DNA from: SAR86 cluster bacterium
Lineage (GTDB): Bacteria > Pseudomonadota > Gammaproteobacteria > Magnimaribacterales > Magnimaribacteraceae
Length of the DNA stretch: 64,000 nt
NCBI GenBank assembly: GCA_023703575.1
Contig: CP097969.1
Location: 1,335,517-1,399,516, forward strand
Direction: 5' to 3'
Shown: positions 45,724 through 55,272 of the stretch, piece by piece
How positions within the stretch are numbered: position 1 is the stretch's first letter
Layout: the number at the start of each line of letters is the position of its first letter
The notes under the pieces: model-generated
Databases searched by the model: none
What the model saw: the letters and a program-made list of their open reading frames with translations, nothing else
What the model was told of the DNA's origin: nothing
Made by a program: the position numbers and the translations under genes

Positions 45724-46923
45724 ATGAGACAAAATAGTAAAAATAATGAATTAAGAGGGGTATATGACAACGTAATGTTGCCAAATTACTCTCCTGCAAA
45801 TTTCGTACCGAAGAAGGCAGAGGGATCACTTGTTTGGGATCAAGATGATAAAGAATACATAGATTTTGGAGGAGGAATAGCCGTTAATTCCCTAGGTCAT
45901 TCTCACCCCTCTCTTATCAAGGCACTGACAGATCAGTCAAAAAAAATATGGCATCTTAGTAATTACTTAACAAATGAGCCAGCGATTAAATTAGCAAATA
46001 AGCTAACTGAGTTAACTTTTGCAGAAAATATTTTTTTTAGTAATTCAGGATCAGAAGCCAATGAAGCTGCTATAAAAATAGCCAGAAAATATCACTCTTC
46101 GAGAAATGAAAATAGAAATGAAATAGTTTCTTTTCAAAACTCTTTTCATGGAAGATCTCTTTTGAATATCTCTCTAGGAAGTTCTGAAATGCACAGGAAT
46201 GGATTCGGACCCCTAATGCCTGGAATCAAACACGGAGTATTTAACGACTTATCGTGTCTAGAAGAGCTCATTACTGATCAAACTGCAGCTGTGATTCTTG
46301 AACCGGTTCAAGGCGAGGCTGGGGTCTTCAAAGCGACAAATAACTTTATGTCAAAACTCAATGAGGTGACATCTAAAAAGGGTGCTCTTCTAATAATTGA
46401 CGAAGTACAAAGTGGAGTTGGGAGAATGGGTAGCCTCTATGGATACATGAATTATGATATTCAACCAGACATAGTGACATCCGCCAAGGGATTAGGTGGT
46501 GGAATACCTATTGGGGCCACACTAACGACAAAAGTTATTGGTGAGAGTATGCAGCCAGGTACTCACGGCTCAACTTTTGGAGGCAATCCAATTGCCTGTG
46601 CAGTCGCTCATGAAGTATTAAACATAGTGAGTGATGAAAAATTTCTTAATGATGTCAGTGAAAAGGAAAAATTATTTTTGGATCTTTTATCTGAGTTAGA
46701 GGCTGAGGGAGTATTCTCAGACGTAAGGTCGGCGGGATTATGGATTGGTTGCGATTTAGTAGATAAAAGTGCCAATGAAGTATTAGATCAAGCATATGAA
46801 CAAGGTTTAATCTTGGTTTCCGCTGGTTCAAATTGTCTTAGATTAGCTCCTGCTCTAAATATCCCGAATTCGGAAATAGAAAAAGGAGTTGAGATATTAA
46901 AACAAGTTTTATTAGGGGAATAA
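45724..46923 (+). CDS. argD: Acetylornithine/succinyldiaminopimelate aminotransferase
   Basis: Class III PLP aminotransferase for arginine (and probably lysine) synthesis. 399 residues with the N-terminal VWDQDDKEYIDFGGGIAVNS, the PLP-phosphate loop NSGSEANEAAIKIAR, FHGRSLLNISLGSS, LIIDEVQSGVGRMGSLYGY and the PLP Lys in TSAKGLGGGIPIGA. Closest by pattern to ArgD/AstC. An aldo/keto reductase gene starts one base after its stop. Confidence 0.93.
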   Translation: MRQNSKNNELRGVYDNVMLPNYSPANFVPKKAEGSLVWDQDDKEYIDFGGGIAVNSLGHSHPSLIKALTDQSKKIWHLSNYLTNEPAIKLANKLTELTFAENIFFSNSGSEANEAAIKIARKYHSSRNENRNEIVSFQNSFHGRSLLNISLGSSEMHRNGFGPLMPGIKHGVFNDLSCLEELITDQTAAVILEPVQGEAGVFKATNNFMSKLNEVTSKKGALLIIDEVQSGVGRMGSLYGYMNYDIQPDIVTSAKGLGGGIPIGATLTTKVIGESMQPGTHGSTFGGNPIACAVAHEVLNIVSDEKFLNDVSEKEKLFLDLLSELEAEGVFSDVRSAGLWIGCDLVDKSANEVLDQAYEQGLILVSAGSNCLRLAPALNIPNSEIEKGVEILKQVLLGE

Positions 46924-46924
46924 T

Positions 46925-47893
46925 ATGAAATATAGAAACTTAGGCAAATCGGGTCTGAAAGTTTCCGAACTATCATTTGGATCGTGGGTAACTTTCAACA
47001 AACAAGTAGATACCAAGCTTGCTGAGTCGATGTTTGGAACTTGCCTAGAAGCTGGCGTTAACTTCTTTGATAATGCTGAAGGATACGAAAGAGGACAATC
47101 TGAGATTGTAATGGGAAAGGCATTAAAAGCCCTAACAAATCCTAGAGACTCTTACTGCGTTTCTTCAAAGGTATTCTTTGGAGCGAGAGAAAATCCATTA
47201 CCAACTCAAATCGGCCTTAGCAGAAAGCATATAACCGAAGCCTGTCATCAAGCATTAGAAAGACTACAAGTAGATTATCTTGATCTCTTTTTCTGTCATA
47301 GGGCCGACCCTGATACACCGATAGGTGAAACTGTATGGGCGATGCATAATCTAGTTACCCAAGGTAAAGTTTTGTATTGGGGAACTTCAGAATGGACTGC
47401 TGAAGAAATTACAGAAGCATATGAATTTGCTTTTACGAATCACTTGACTCCTCCTTCTATGGAGCAACCACAATATAACCTACTCGATAGAAATAGATTT
47501 GAAAATGAATACGGACCACTCTACGAGAAGTATGGTCTTGGAACTACTATCTGGTCTCCATTAGCTTCCGGTGCTTTAACAGGAAAATATCTTGATGGTA
47601 TTCCAGAGGGCTCTAGAGCAACCTTATCTGGTTATGAGTGGCTCAAAAAAAGTATGGTAGAGTCTGATAGAGGTCAGGAGAGGATGGGAAGAGTCACAAA
47701 GTTAGCTCCTATTGCAGAAAAGTTAAATATCAGTATGTCAAAACTTGCTATAGCCTGGTGTTTGCTAAATAAAAACGTCTCGACTGTAATCTTAGGAGCC
47801 TCAAAACTTGAGCAATTAAAAGAAAATCTTGAGAGTACTAAAGTTCTTCCTTTAATTGATGAGCATATACAAAAAGAATTATTATCGATTTAA
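46925..47893 (+). CDS. Aldo/keto reductase (Kv-beta-like AKR6 type)
   Basis: 322-residue NADPH-dependent TIM-barrel reductase. The catalytic tetrad is recognisable: Asp and Tyr in FFDNAEGYERGQSE, Lys in YCVSSKVFFG and His in LFFCHRADPDTP. The opening RNLGKSGLKVSELSFGSW and the C-terminal NVSTVILGASKLEQLKENL resemble the voltage-gated K-channel beta-subunit (AKR6) group. Substrate unknown. Coupled to argD upstream; ends on a TTAA shared with the convergent thioesterase. Confidence 0.9.
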   Translation: MKYRNLGKSGLKVSELSFGSWVTFNKQVDTKLAESMFGTCLEAGVNFFDNAEGYERGQSEIVMGKALKALTNPRDSYCVSSKVFFGARENPLPTQIGLSRKHITEACHQALERLQVDYLDLFFCHRADPDTPIGETVWAMHNLVTQGKVLYWGTSEWTAEEITEAYEFAFTNHLTPPSMEQPQYNLLDRNRFENEYGPLYEKYGLGTTIWSPLASGALTGKYLDGIPEGSRATLSGYEWLKKSMVESDRGQERMGRVTKLAPIAEKLNISMSKLAIAWCLLNKNVSTVILGASKLEQLKENLESTKVLPLIDEHIQKELLSI

Positions 47894-48351
47894 ATCTTTA
47901 GTCTTAACTCAAAGTCTACTTCTCCCGTTGCAGAATGTTCATCCAACATTCCATTAAGATGCTCAATCATTTCATCTTTCATCTCACAAGATCTTCGAGT
48001 ACTCATATCTACATTGACCAAAATATTTTCTGTTATTGCAGAAACTTCACCGGACTCATTAAGAATAACCCCTCCGTAATGGATTAATTTTGGTTTGATT
48101 GCAAAGTACCTAAAACAAGGCAAAGCAATTTCACCTTTTTTCATCTCTTTCAAATATCTTATATTCATTTCTAGAGTAAAAAATGAATAACCCTCCTTAA
48201 AGTAATCAGAGTTAAACCCTAAATTAGAATAAAAAGGAAACTCATCTTCAAAAATTTGAGCATAATAGATTACGTTCATGTGACCGTTTAGATCACACAT
48301 TTCTTCGGTTATAGTTACCTCATTGCCTAAAGATGGAAATTTTTCTTTCAT
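47890..48351 (-). CDS. YbgC/4HBT-like acyl-CoA thioesterase
   Basis: 153-residue hotdog-fold protein. The family helix/active-site region reads CDLNGHMNVIYYAQIFEDEF, where N-G-H-M-N resembles the catalytic DxxGHxxN/HxxY patterns of 4-hydroxybenzoyl-CoA thioesterases and carnitine-associated thioesterases. Substrate unknown. It lies 38 bases downstream of parC on the same strand and may be co-transcribed. Confidence 0.8.
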   Translation of the reverse strand: MKEKFPSLGNEVTITEEMCDLNGHMNVIYYAQIFEDEFPFYSNLGFNSDYFKEGYSFFTLEMNIRYLKEMKKGEIALPCFRYFAIKPKLIHYGGVILNESGEVSAITENILVNVDMSTRRSCEMKDEMIEHLNGMLDEHSATGEVDFELRLKI

Positions 48352-48389
48352 TGATTTCTCCAGTTAAAAGTATATTTATTTCTTAAAAT

Positions 48390-50636
48390 TTAAGACTGTA
48401 AGTTTTCTGGAGTAACTACTTCAACTTTATCAACTTTTCTAAAGCCTTTTGGTAAGAAGTTTCCTCTTCGTCCTCTGTTTCCATAAAAATTTTCTAAATC
48501 CTTAAATTTAATTGTGAAATGTCGTTTTCCACTTATCAACTTCAATTCTCTACCTTCACTTATTACAGCCAACTCTTGTAAAAATTCTTCACCAGATTCA
48601 AAGTTTGCTTTTGGAATTCCAATAATTTTATTACCTTTACCCCTGGCTAATTGAGGTAATTCAGAATGAGGGAAGACAAGCATACGACCTTGATTTGATA
48701 TGGCAGCCAGCACATCTTTTTCATCTTCGATTAGTTTGGGAATCAAAACTTTTGCATTTTCTTGAACCCTTATCGCTGCTTTTCCTGATTTATTTTTGGT
48801 TTGCAAGCCTCCAAGATTTGCCAGGAATCCATATCCTGACGAAGTTGCTAAGACAACCTTTTCTTCGGTTGTTCCAGAAATTACTCCCATGAAAGTTTCA
48901 CCGGATTCTGCATTTAATCTTCCAGAAAGGGGTTCCCCTTGTCCTCTTGCAGATGGAAGTGAATGACAAGGTAAAGTGTATGCCTTACCTTTGGAATCTA
49001 AGAATACAGCATTCTGATTGTTTCTCGATAAGGCTGATGAAAAATAACTATCCCCTTCCCTATAATTCAAAGATTCTGGATCAATTTCATGTCCTTTTGC
49101 AGCTCTTATCCAGCCTCTTTCTGACAAAACAACCGTAACTGGATCAGACGATATCAATTCTGTTTCATCGAAAGCAGAAGCTTCCTCTCTTGTGACTATA
49201 GGACTGTTCCTTTGATCTCCGTAAATCTCTGCATCAGCTTTCAACTCTTTTTTGATTAGAGTCTTGAGGCGAGTTTTGGAACCTAATAACTTTTCTAAAT
49301 CTTTCCTCTCGGAGTCAAGATTACTCTGTTCTTCTTTTATTTTTATTTCTTCAAGCTTCGCAAGTTGTCTCAGTCTTATCTCTAAAATAGCATCAACTTG
49401 GACTACGCTTAATTTAAACTTTTTCTGTAATACTTTCTTCGGTTCATCTTCATTTCTGATGATATTAATCACCTCATCAATATTGAGATAGATAACTAGA
49501 AGACCCTCAAGTATGTGAAGTCTATCTAAAACCCAATCCAACCTATACTGAAGTCTTCTCGTTACTGTTTGAGATCTAAATTTTAGCCATTCTTTTAGAA
49601 CAAGCTTAATATCTCTTGTTTGAGGTTTACCATTAAGGCCAATAAGATTCATATTTACCCTATAGTTCTTTTGAAGATCTGTTGTGGCAAATAAATGTTT
49701 CATGACTGCATCTTTATCGACTCTGTTAGATTTTGGTACTAGCACTAATCTAGTAGGGTTCTCTTCATCGCTCTCATCTCTTAAATCTACGATCATGGGA
49801 AGCTTCTTTGCATCCATTTGAAGTGCTATTTGTTCCAATATCTTTGAACTTGATGTTTGATGAGGCAAGGCACTAATGACAATTTCACCATTTTCAATAC
49901 TATAAGTAGACCTCATTCTTACAGACCCTCTACCTGATTGATAAATTTCTTTGAGTTCTTCTTCAGATGAAATTATTTCAGCTTGAGTCGGGAAATCAGG
50001 TCCGGGAATAATTTTATAAAGTTCTTCAACAGAAACTTTAGGTTCATCCAGGATTTTAATACATGCGTTTACAACTTCATTTAGGTTGTGAGGAGGTATG
50101 TCAGTTGCCATTCCAACAGCTATGCCTGTAGCGCCATTCAATAATAGATTTGGTAACCTCGCTGGTAATACAGTAGGTTCTAGAAGTGTTCCATCGAAAT
50201 TACTGTCCCAATCTATAGTACCTTGCCCAAGCTCTTCCAAAAGACTTTTCGCATATGGCGAGAGACGGCACTCTGTATATCTCATTGCAGCAAAAGATTT
50301 TGGATCATCTATGGAGCCCCAATTACCTTGACCATCAATAAGAGGATATCTGGTCGAGAAAGATTGAGATAGAAGAACCATTGCTTCGTAAGCGGCTGTA
50401 TCGCCATGAGGATGAAATTTACCTATTACATCTCCTACCGTCCTCGCACTCTTTTTATATTTAGCTGCTGAACTTAGACCTAACTCAGACATAGCATAGA
50501 TAATTCTCCTTTGTACCGGTTTAAGTCCATCACCTATATGGGGTAAAGCACGATCAAGGATTACGTACATTGAGTAATCAAGGTATGCCTTCTCGCTAAA
50601 CTGACTTAAAGATTGCTGTTCAAGTTTTTCAGACAT
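48390..50636 (-). CDS. parC: DNA topoisomerase IV subunit A
   Basis: Cleaving subunit of topoisomerase IV, which separates daughter chromosomes. 748 residues: the winged-helix/tower with [15 protein letters not shown] and the catalytic Tyr in [14 protein letters not shown], coiled-coil, and a short C-terminal propeller (repeats such as [19 protein letters not shown]). The length, adjacency to parE and the lack of a GyrA-type box support ParC over GyrA. The quinolone-site residue equal to E. coli Ser80 is Thr, which can be natural. It overlaps parE by 8 bases. Confidence 0.95.
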   Translation of the reverse strand: MSEKLEQQSLSQFSEKAYLDYSMYVILDRALPHIGDGLKPVQRRIIYAMSELGLSSAAKYKKSARTVGDVIGKFHPHGDTAAYEAMVLLSQSFSTRYPLIDGQGNWGSIDDPKSFAAMRYTECRLSPYAKSLLEELGQGTIDWDSNFDGTLLEPTVLPARLPNLLLNGATGIAVGMATDIPPHNLNEVVNACIKILDEPKVSVEELYKIIPGPDFPTQAEIISSEEELKEIYQSGRGSVRMRSTYSIENGEIVISALPHQTSSSKILEQIALQMDAKKLPMIVDLRDESDEENPTRLVLVPKSNRVDKDAVMKHLFATTDLQKNYRVNMNLIGLNGKPQTRDIKLVLKEWLKFRSQTVTRRLQYRLDWVLDRLHILEGLLVIYLNIDEVINIIRNEDEPKKVLQKKFKLSVVQVDAILEIRLRQLAKLEEIKIKEEQSNLDSERKDLEKLLGSKTRLKTLIKKELKADAEIYGDQRNSPIVTREEASAFDETELISSDPVTVVLSERGWIRAAKGHEIDPESLNYREGDSYFSSALSRNNQNAVFLDSKGKAYTLPCHSLPSARGQGEPLSGRLNAESGETFMGVISGTTEEKVVLATSSGYGFLANLGGLQTKNKSGKAAIRVQENAKVLIPKLIEDEKDVLAAISNQGRMLVFPHSELPQLARGKGNKIIGIPKANFESGEEFLQELAVISEGRELKLISGKRHFTIKFKDLENFYGNRGRRGNFLPKGFRKVDKVEVVTPENLQS

Positions 50637-52515
50637 TAGCTAAGTTTCCTTTATCTTCAAGCCATTCTTTTCTATCTTGAGACCTCTTTTTTGATAGCAA
50701 CATATCAACCATTTGAGATGATTTATCTCCATTTTTAACTGTTAGTTGGACCAGTCTTCTTGCTCCAGGCAACATAGTAGTATCTCTTAGTTGGGAAGCA
50801 TTCATTTCTCCTAGTCCTTTAAATCTTTGAACTTCTATTTTTGTTCTTTTATTTTTCTTCTGTAATTCATCCACCAATTTATCTTTTTCTGGATCATCTA
50901 AAGCGTAATACACATCTTTCCCTTGATCAATTCTGTAGAGAGGTGGCATCGAAACGAAGACTCTTCCTGCTTCTACTAAAGGTCGGAAATGCTTCAAGAA
51001 AAGAGCACATAATAAAGTGGCAATATGTAGTCCATCCGAATCTGCATCAGCTAAAATGCAAACTTTGCCATATCTGAGTCCATCTAAATTATTGCTTCCG
51101 GGTTCAACGCCAAGGGCGATTGCAATGTTATTGACCTCTTGAGAGGCTAATACTTCACTTACGTCTACTTCCCAAGTATTCATAATTTTGCCTTTGAGAG
51201 GGAGAATAGCTTGGAAGTTTCTATCTCTTGCCCTTTTGGCAGATCCGCCAGCTGACTCTCCCTCCACTAAAAATAGTTCTCCTTGCTCTGGATCATCAGT
51301 GGTACAGTCAGTTAATTTTCCTGGTAATGCAGGTCCTGATACTATTTTTTTTCTATCAACTTTCTTATTGCTCTTTTGTCTAGCTTGAGCATTAGCAATA
51401 CATATTTCTGCAATAGTTTCACCTTCTTCTGTATGTTGATTGAGCCAAAGACTGAAAGAGTCTTTAATAATCTGTGAAGAAATATTTGTGAATTCTTTAG
51501 ATGATAATCTCTCCTTGGTCTGACCAGTAAATTGAGGATCTTTTACTTTTGCCGAGATTATAGAACTACAGTTTAGCCAAATATCGTCTGCCGTTAATTT
51601 AACACCTCTGGGTATTAAGCTCCTAAAATCACAAAACTCTTTTAGAGCTTCAGTAAGTCCTGATCTAGTGCCATTTACATGAGTCCCACCCTGAGAAGTA
51701 GGAATTAAGTTAACATAACTCTCAGATATAGGATCAGCTATTCCTTGTACCCATTGTAGTGCCCACGTAAGACCTCCATCATCTGAAAGATACTCACCCT
51801 CAAAAGGATCTGAAGGAACTACTTCCCCTCCTTGATTTGAAGCAGCTAGATAAGAGGCGAGTCCGTCTACAAAACACCAACTTTCTGAATTTCCTGTATT
51901 TTCATCAAAAAAAGAAATCTTTAAACCCGGCGATAGAACTGCTTTGGCCTTTAAGGCTGCAGTTAGTTGAGTTACAGATATTTTCGCATTATCAAAATAC
52001 TGTGGATCAGCTAAAAAAGTCACCTTAGTGCCTGTGTTCTTTTGTCCCACGCTATCGATAGTTTTGAGATCTATCTTTTTTTCACTATCTTCAAATCTTA
52101 TTGAATACTTTTTTCCATCTCTTTTTATTTCTGCTTCCAGATAAAGTGACAGAGCATTAACAACAGAGACGCCAACTCCGTGAAGGCCTCCTGAGAATTT
52201 ATAATCTTCATTAGAAAACTTTGCCCCAGCATGTAGCCTAGTAAATATCAATTCAACCGCAGGTATACCTTCATCAGGATGGATATCAACCGGCATACCT
52301 CTTCCATCATCCTCTACACTCAAAGATCCATCTTTGAACAAACAAACACTGATCTTAGATGCAAAGCCTCCAAGAGCTTCGTCAATACTATTGTCTATTA
52401 CTTCAAGAGCTAGGTGATTTGGACGAGATGTCTCGGTGTACATGCCCGGCCTTTTTTTGACAGGATCAAGCCCAGAAAGGACTTCAATTGACTTTGCAGT
52501 ATATTCTCTTGCCAT
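50629..52515 (-). CDS. parE: DNA topoisomerase IV subunit B
   Basis: ATPase subunit of topoisomerase IV. 628 residues with the GHKL ATP site ([42 protein letters not shown]), the transducer domain with its QTKERL-type [10 protein letters not shown], and the TOPRIM domain ([31 protein letters not shown]). Ends in [11 protein letters not shown] and a ParE-type tail. An upstream 116-base gap before the plus-strand propeller gene holds its promoter and a mini-ORF on the other strand. Confidence 0.95.
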   Translation of the reverse strand: MAREYTAKSIEVLSGLDPVKKRPGMYTETSRPNHLALEVIDNSIDEALGGFASKISVCLFKDGSLSVEDDGRGMPVDIHPDEGIPAVELIFTRLHAGAKFSNEDYKFSGGLHGVGVSVVNALSLYLEAEIKRDGKKYSIRFEDSEKKIDLKTIDSVGQKNTGTKVTFLADPQYFDNAKISVTQLTAALKAKAVLSPGLKISFFDENTGNSESWCFVDGLASYLAASNQGGEVVPSDPFEGEYLSDDGGLTWALQWVQGIADPISESYVNLIPTSQGGTHVNGTRSGLTEALKEFCDFRSLIPRGVKLTADDIWLNCSSIISAKVKDPQFTGQTKERLSSKEFTNISSQIIKDSFSLWLNQHTEEGETIAEICIANAQARQKSNKKVDRKKIVSGPALPGKLTDCTTDDPEQGELFLVEGESAGGSAKRARDRNFQAILPLKGKIMNTWEVDVSEVLASQEVNNIAIALGVEPGSNNLDGLRYGKVCILADADSDGLHIATLLCALFLKHFRPLVEAGRVFVSMPPLYRIDQGKDVYYALDDPEKDKLVDELQKKNKRTKIEVQRFKGLGEMNASQLRDTTMLPGARRLVQLTVKNGDKSSQMVDMLLSKKRSQDRKEWLEDKGNLANV

Positions 52516-52582
52516 TTGGTTTTGGCATATTATAACCTCTGGGTAGCAAACTGAGTGACTAGAAATTAAATATTATTTAGAG

Positions 52583-52645
52583 GTGAAGAATTATTTATTA
52601 CTATCAATCATAGGATTATTATTAAGCTTCATTGAAAAAGAATAA
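52583..52645 (+). CDS. Mini-ORF resembling a detached signal peptide
   Basis: GTG at 52583 opens a 20-codon frame, VKNYLLLSIIGLLLSFIEKE, with one basic residue and a strongly hydrophobic core, like a signal peptide or a leader peptide. Its TAA ends one base before an in-frame GTG (52647) of the propeller gene that follows in another frame. It may be a coupled leader, or the signal peptide of the propeller protein separated by a one-base indel in the A-rich run at about 52636. No strong ribosome-binding site is evident. Confidence 0.4.
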   Translation: MKNYLLLSIIGLLLSFIEKE

Positions 52646-53633
52646 TGTGAAAATAAAAATTACTCGTTTTGTTGATGAACCAATAATACCTCCATTTCTT
52701 GATCAGGAGATCGGCTCTAATATAAATGGTCCTTCTTTAATAAGAGCACCTAATTGGATTGCAGGCTTAGGAAAATACTATTTGTACTTTGCAGATCATA
52801 AAGGAGATAACATTAAACTTGCCTATTCAGATAACCTTGAAGGTCCCTGGAAGATCTTAAGTGGAGGGACATTAAAACTCGAGAATTCGTATTTTTTAAA
52901 TGAAAAACCATCCATTCCTGATGATTTCAATGTTAATGACTTGGGAGATAGGGATGCCCATGTTGATCTTATCGCACACATACCAACGAAAATTGATGAC
53001 ATGACCATTCCCCATATTGCTTCACCAGATGTCCATGTTGATCAAACTAATCAGAGAATAATCCTGTATTTTCATGGATTAGATGATTTTGGCCTCCAGA
53101 AGACAAGAGTGGCTACATCCAAAGATGGAATTAATTTTGTAGCAAATAAGAAAATAGTTGGATGGCCTTATTTTAGAAAATTTGCATATAAAGGTAAAAA
53201 TTATGCGATATCTATGCCCGGCGTTATATATAAAAATACTGGAGATATAGAAGATTTCACTATTGTTAACCAAATAATGGAAACAGAAACGAGGCACTGC
53301 GCAGTGATGGTTAATGGTGATGAATTACTTGTCTTTCACACAAGAAAGGGAGACAAGCCAGAACGTATACTTCTCTCGACAATTGACCTTTCACTTCCAT
53401 TAAATATGTGGAAAGCCTCTACACCGATCGAGGTTCTAAGACCTGAGAAGATTTGGGAGGGTGCTTTGTTACCAAACTATGAGTCTGTTGAAAGCGCAAT
53501 AAATATTCCAGTTAATCAGCTTCGAGATCCAGCAATTTTTTTAGAAGACGGTAAAAACTATCTGCTTTATTCTCTTAGAGGGGAGAATGGTATAGGAATA
53601 GTCCAATTTTCTATTGAAAATTCTAAAAAGTAG
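52632..53633 (+). CDS. Putative five-bladed beta-propeller protein (GH43/GH32-like fold)
   Basis: 333 residues with repeated propeller-like blades: GPSLIRAPNWIAGLGKYYLYFADHKGDNIKLA (of which YYLYFADHKG is typical), LAYSDNLEGPWKI, IILYFHGLDDFG, RVATSKDGINF, HCAVMVNGDELLVFHTRKGD and LRDPAIFLEDGKNYLLYS. This is the pattern of glycoside hydrolase families 32/43/62, but the three acidic catalytic residues are not assigned and the enzyme activity is unproven. The start is uncertain: TTG at 52632, or GTG at 52647, which is coupled to the upstream mini-ORF. As annotated it lacks a signal peptide, which the mini-ORF frame could supply. Confidence 0.75.
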   Translation: MKKNNVKIKITRFVDEPIIPPFLDQEIGSNINGPSLIRAPNWIAGLGKYYLYFADHKGDNIKLAYSDNLEGPWKILSGGTLKLENSYFLNEKPSIPDDFNVNDLGDRDAHVDLIAHIPTKIDDMTIPHIASPDVHVDQTNQRIILYFHGLDDFGLQKTRVATSKDGINFVANKKIVGWPYFRKFAYKGKNYAISMPGVIYKNTGDIEDFTIVNQIMETETRHCAVMVNGDELLVFHTRKGDKPERILLSTIDLSLPLNMWKASTPIEVLRPEKIWEGALLPNYESVESAINIPVNQLRDPAIFLEDGKNYLLYSLRGENGIGIVQFSIENSKK

Positions 53634-53707
53634 CTATTTCACAGCTTTTTCACATTATATTCACAGAAATTATAGACTTACATCATTTAAAATGATATCA
53701 TGAAAAT

Positions 53708-53827
53708 GTGAAAAAAATCGAAAAAACAGCAAGAAAAGTGTCCGAAGTAATATTGCCTACGCTATACCTAGCACCTTTGGTTCTAGGAGCCTATGGATTT
53801 ATATCTTTTGTTCAATGGACAAGCTAA
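53708..53827 (+). CDS. 39-residue single-helix membrane peptide
   Basis: GTG at 53708 begins a 39-codon frame: basic N-terminus (KKIEKTARKVSEVILP) followed by a membrane helix (LYLAPLVLGAYGFISFV) and stop at 53825-53827. It fills most of the gap between the propeller gene and the minus-strand operon, and its stop overlaps the convergent stop by 4 bases, as several certain genes here do, which argues for a real gene. No family recognised. Confidence 0.5.
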   Translation: MKKIEKTARKVSEVILPTLYLAPLVLGAYGFISFVQWTS

Positions 53828-54267
53828 TCTAGGCTTTGCTGCAGTAAACCAACTAAATCACTCACTTTTCTTCTATGATGCATAGACCTTAACAGCCCGT
53901 AGGCACTTAATATCTCATTTTTTTTGTCACTACTCTCTAAAAACTCTACCTCTTTAGTCAACAGTGCCCTTAACTTTTGATTATTTTCATCTAGAAAGCT
54001 TATGGTTTCACTTCCAGAATCAGATGACTTAAAAACTTCCAACTGATCTGCATTAATTCTTGAATGTGACAATAACCAATCAATTATGTCTTGATTCTCC
54101 TTTTCTAACAAAGTACCAGCTCCGTCCACCTTCATGGCAGAGATTAAAATAAGGGCGCCCCATGAACCTAAACGAGATCTCTCATATTCATCCTCAATGA
54201 GTGGGCTAAATCTATGAAGTATTTCTTGAGCAGCATTTAAGAGAGCTATATTGATATCTGGTTTCAT
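53824..54267 (-). CDS. Unknown helical protein coupled to a phosphotransferase
   Basis: 147 residues, no family recognised with confidence. Predicted all-helical and soluble: LNAAQEILHRFSPLIEDEYE, GALILISAMKVDGAGTLLEK, LDENNQKLRALLTKEVEFLE and YGLLRSMHHRRKVSDL are amphipathic. It overlaps the phosphotransferase gene by 4 bases (ATGA), so the two products are probably made in equal amounts and may act together. Last gene of the P450 operon. Confidence 0.7.
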   Translation of the reverse strand: MKPDINIALLNAAQEILHRFSPLIEDEYERSRLGSWGALILISAMKVDGAGTLLEKENQDIIDWLLSHSRINADQLEVFKSSDSGSETISFLDENNQKLRALLTKEVEFLESSDKKNEILSAYGLLRSMHHRRKVSDLVGLLQQSLD

Positions 54268-55268
54268 ATCTTACTTTCCAACGTATTCAAAATTATTTCT
54301 AAATGTATGTCACCAGGTATCCAGGCAGAAAATAAATTAATAGGATCAATATTCTTTCCAGATTTAAACTCATTTCCAGCTGAAATCCATATAGCCATAC
54401 CTTTGATTGCCGCAAAAAGTTCCCACCATTCAAGATCTTTTTTATCAACTTTGTGAGCACTGGAATCTTCCCAAACATCAAGGGCTTCATCTCTTGGTAT
54501 CAAATATGCTGGACGGTCTCTATCTTGCCAACTCCAAATTGGAGACAGTGCCCAACCTAGGTCTTCTAAAGGATCACCTAAATGAGCCATTTCCCAGTCA
54601 AGAATACCGGTTATTTTATTCTTAAAATAAAGGAAATTACCGCTTCTATAGTCTCCATGAACCATGCAAATATTGTTAGATTCTTTAGGAGGATACTTAT
54701 ATAAATATCTTATTCCGGCATCTAATATTGGTTCTACTCCAATTGAATCTTCTTCTATAACTTTTACCCACTTATCCAATTCAGTTTTCCAAAAAGGTTT
54801 ATCCAGATCTTTAGTAAAAGCTTTAAAGATTTCGTTATCTATTTTCTTTTTAGCTATTTCACCGAGAATTGACCAGAATTGAATGCCAATATCCTGTTCG
54901 TAAGGAGAGTAGCTATTAGGAGTAAAAGGATTTGCAGCTTCGCCATTCAACTCTCTCATCAACATGAAAGGAGCATTGAATGTGGAATCATCTTCCGACA
55001 TATCAATCAAGATTGGAACTGGAACATTGGATTTTTGAAAAGCAGAATAAGCTAAATATTCTATTCTTTGTTCAGTTTCTATAAGAGAGCTTTCTTGAGA
55101 AAGTCTTAAAATTAATCGTTCTTCACTACCCAAACTATCTTTGAGTCTAATCTTATAAGTTTCTCGACTTGCTCCTCCAAAAATTCTTTCAAAACTCAGT
55201 AAAGAAAATTCTTTTTTAGATAGGTTGGAGTAATAAGAGAGGAAAGATTGAGAGAGTTTTTGAGACAT
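54264..55268 (-). CDS. APH-type phosphotransferase family protein (ACAD10-like)
   Basis: 334-residue kinase-like fold of the aminoglycoside phosphotransferase superfamily. The N-lobe has RIFGGASRETYKIRL and EERLILRLS; the catalytic loop is MVHGDYRSGNFLYF and the metal motif ITGILDWEMAHLGDPLEDL. In acyl-CoA catabolic settings relatives phosphorylate hydroxyacyl or alcohol groups (ACAD10/11-like), so drug resistance is unlikely. It follows the unknown 362-residue gene by 4 bases in the P450 operon. The substrate may be the hydroxylated product of the P450; this is inference. Confidence 0.85.
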   Translation of the reverse strand: MSQKLSQSFLSYYSNLSKKEFSLLSFERIFGGASRETYKIRLKDSLGSEERLILRLSQESSLIETEQRIEYLAYSAFQKSNVPVPILIDMSEDDSTFNAPFMLMRELNGEAANPFTPNSYSPYEQDIGIQFWSILGEIAKKKIDNEIFKAFTKDLDKPFWKTELDKWVKVIEEDSIGVEPILDAGIRYLYKYPPKESNNICMVHGDYRSGNFLYFKNKITGILDWEMAHLGDPLEDLGWALSPIWSWQDRDRPAYLIPRDEALDVWEDSSAHKVDKKDLEWWELFAAIKGMAIWISAGNEFKSGKNIDPINLFSAWIPGDIHLEIILNTLESKI

Positions 55269-55272
55269 ATAC

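Noticed and set aside
50380-50420. Thr instead of Ser at the ParC position linked to quinolone resistance
   Set aside because: Thr occurs naturally at this site in many type II topoisomerases, so no resistance claim can be made.
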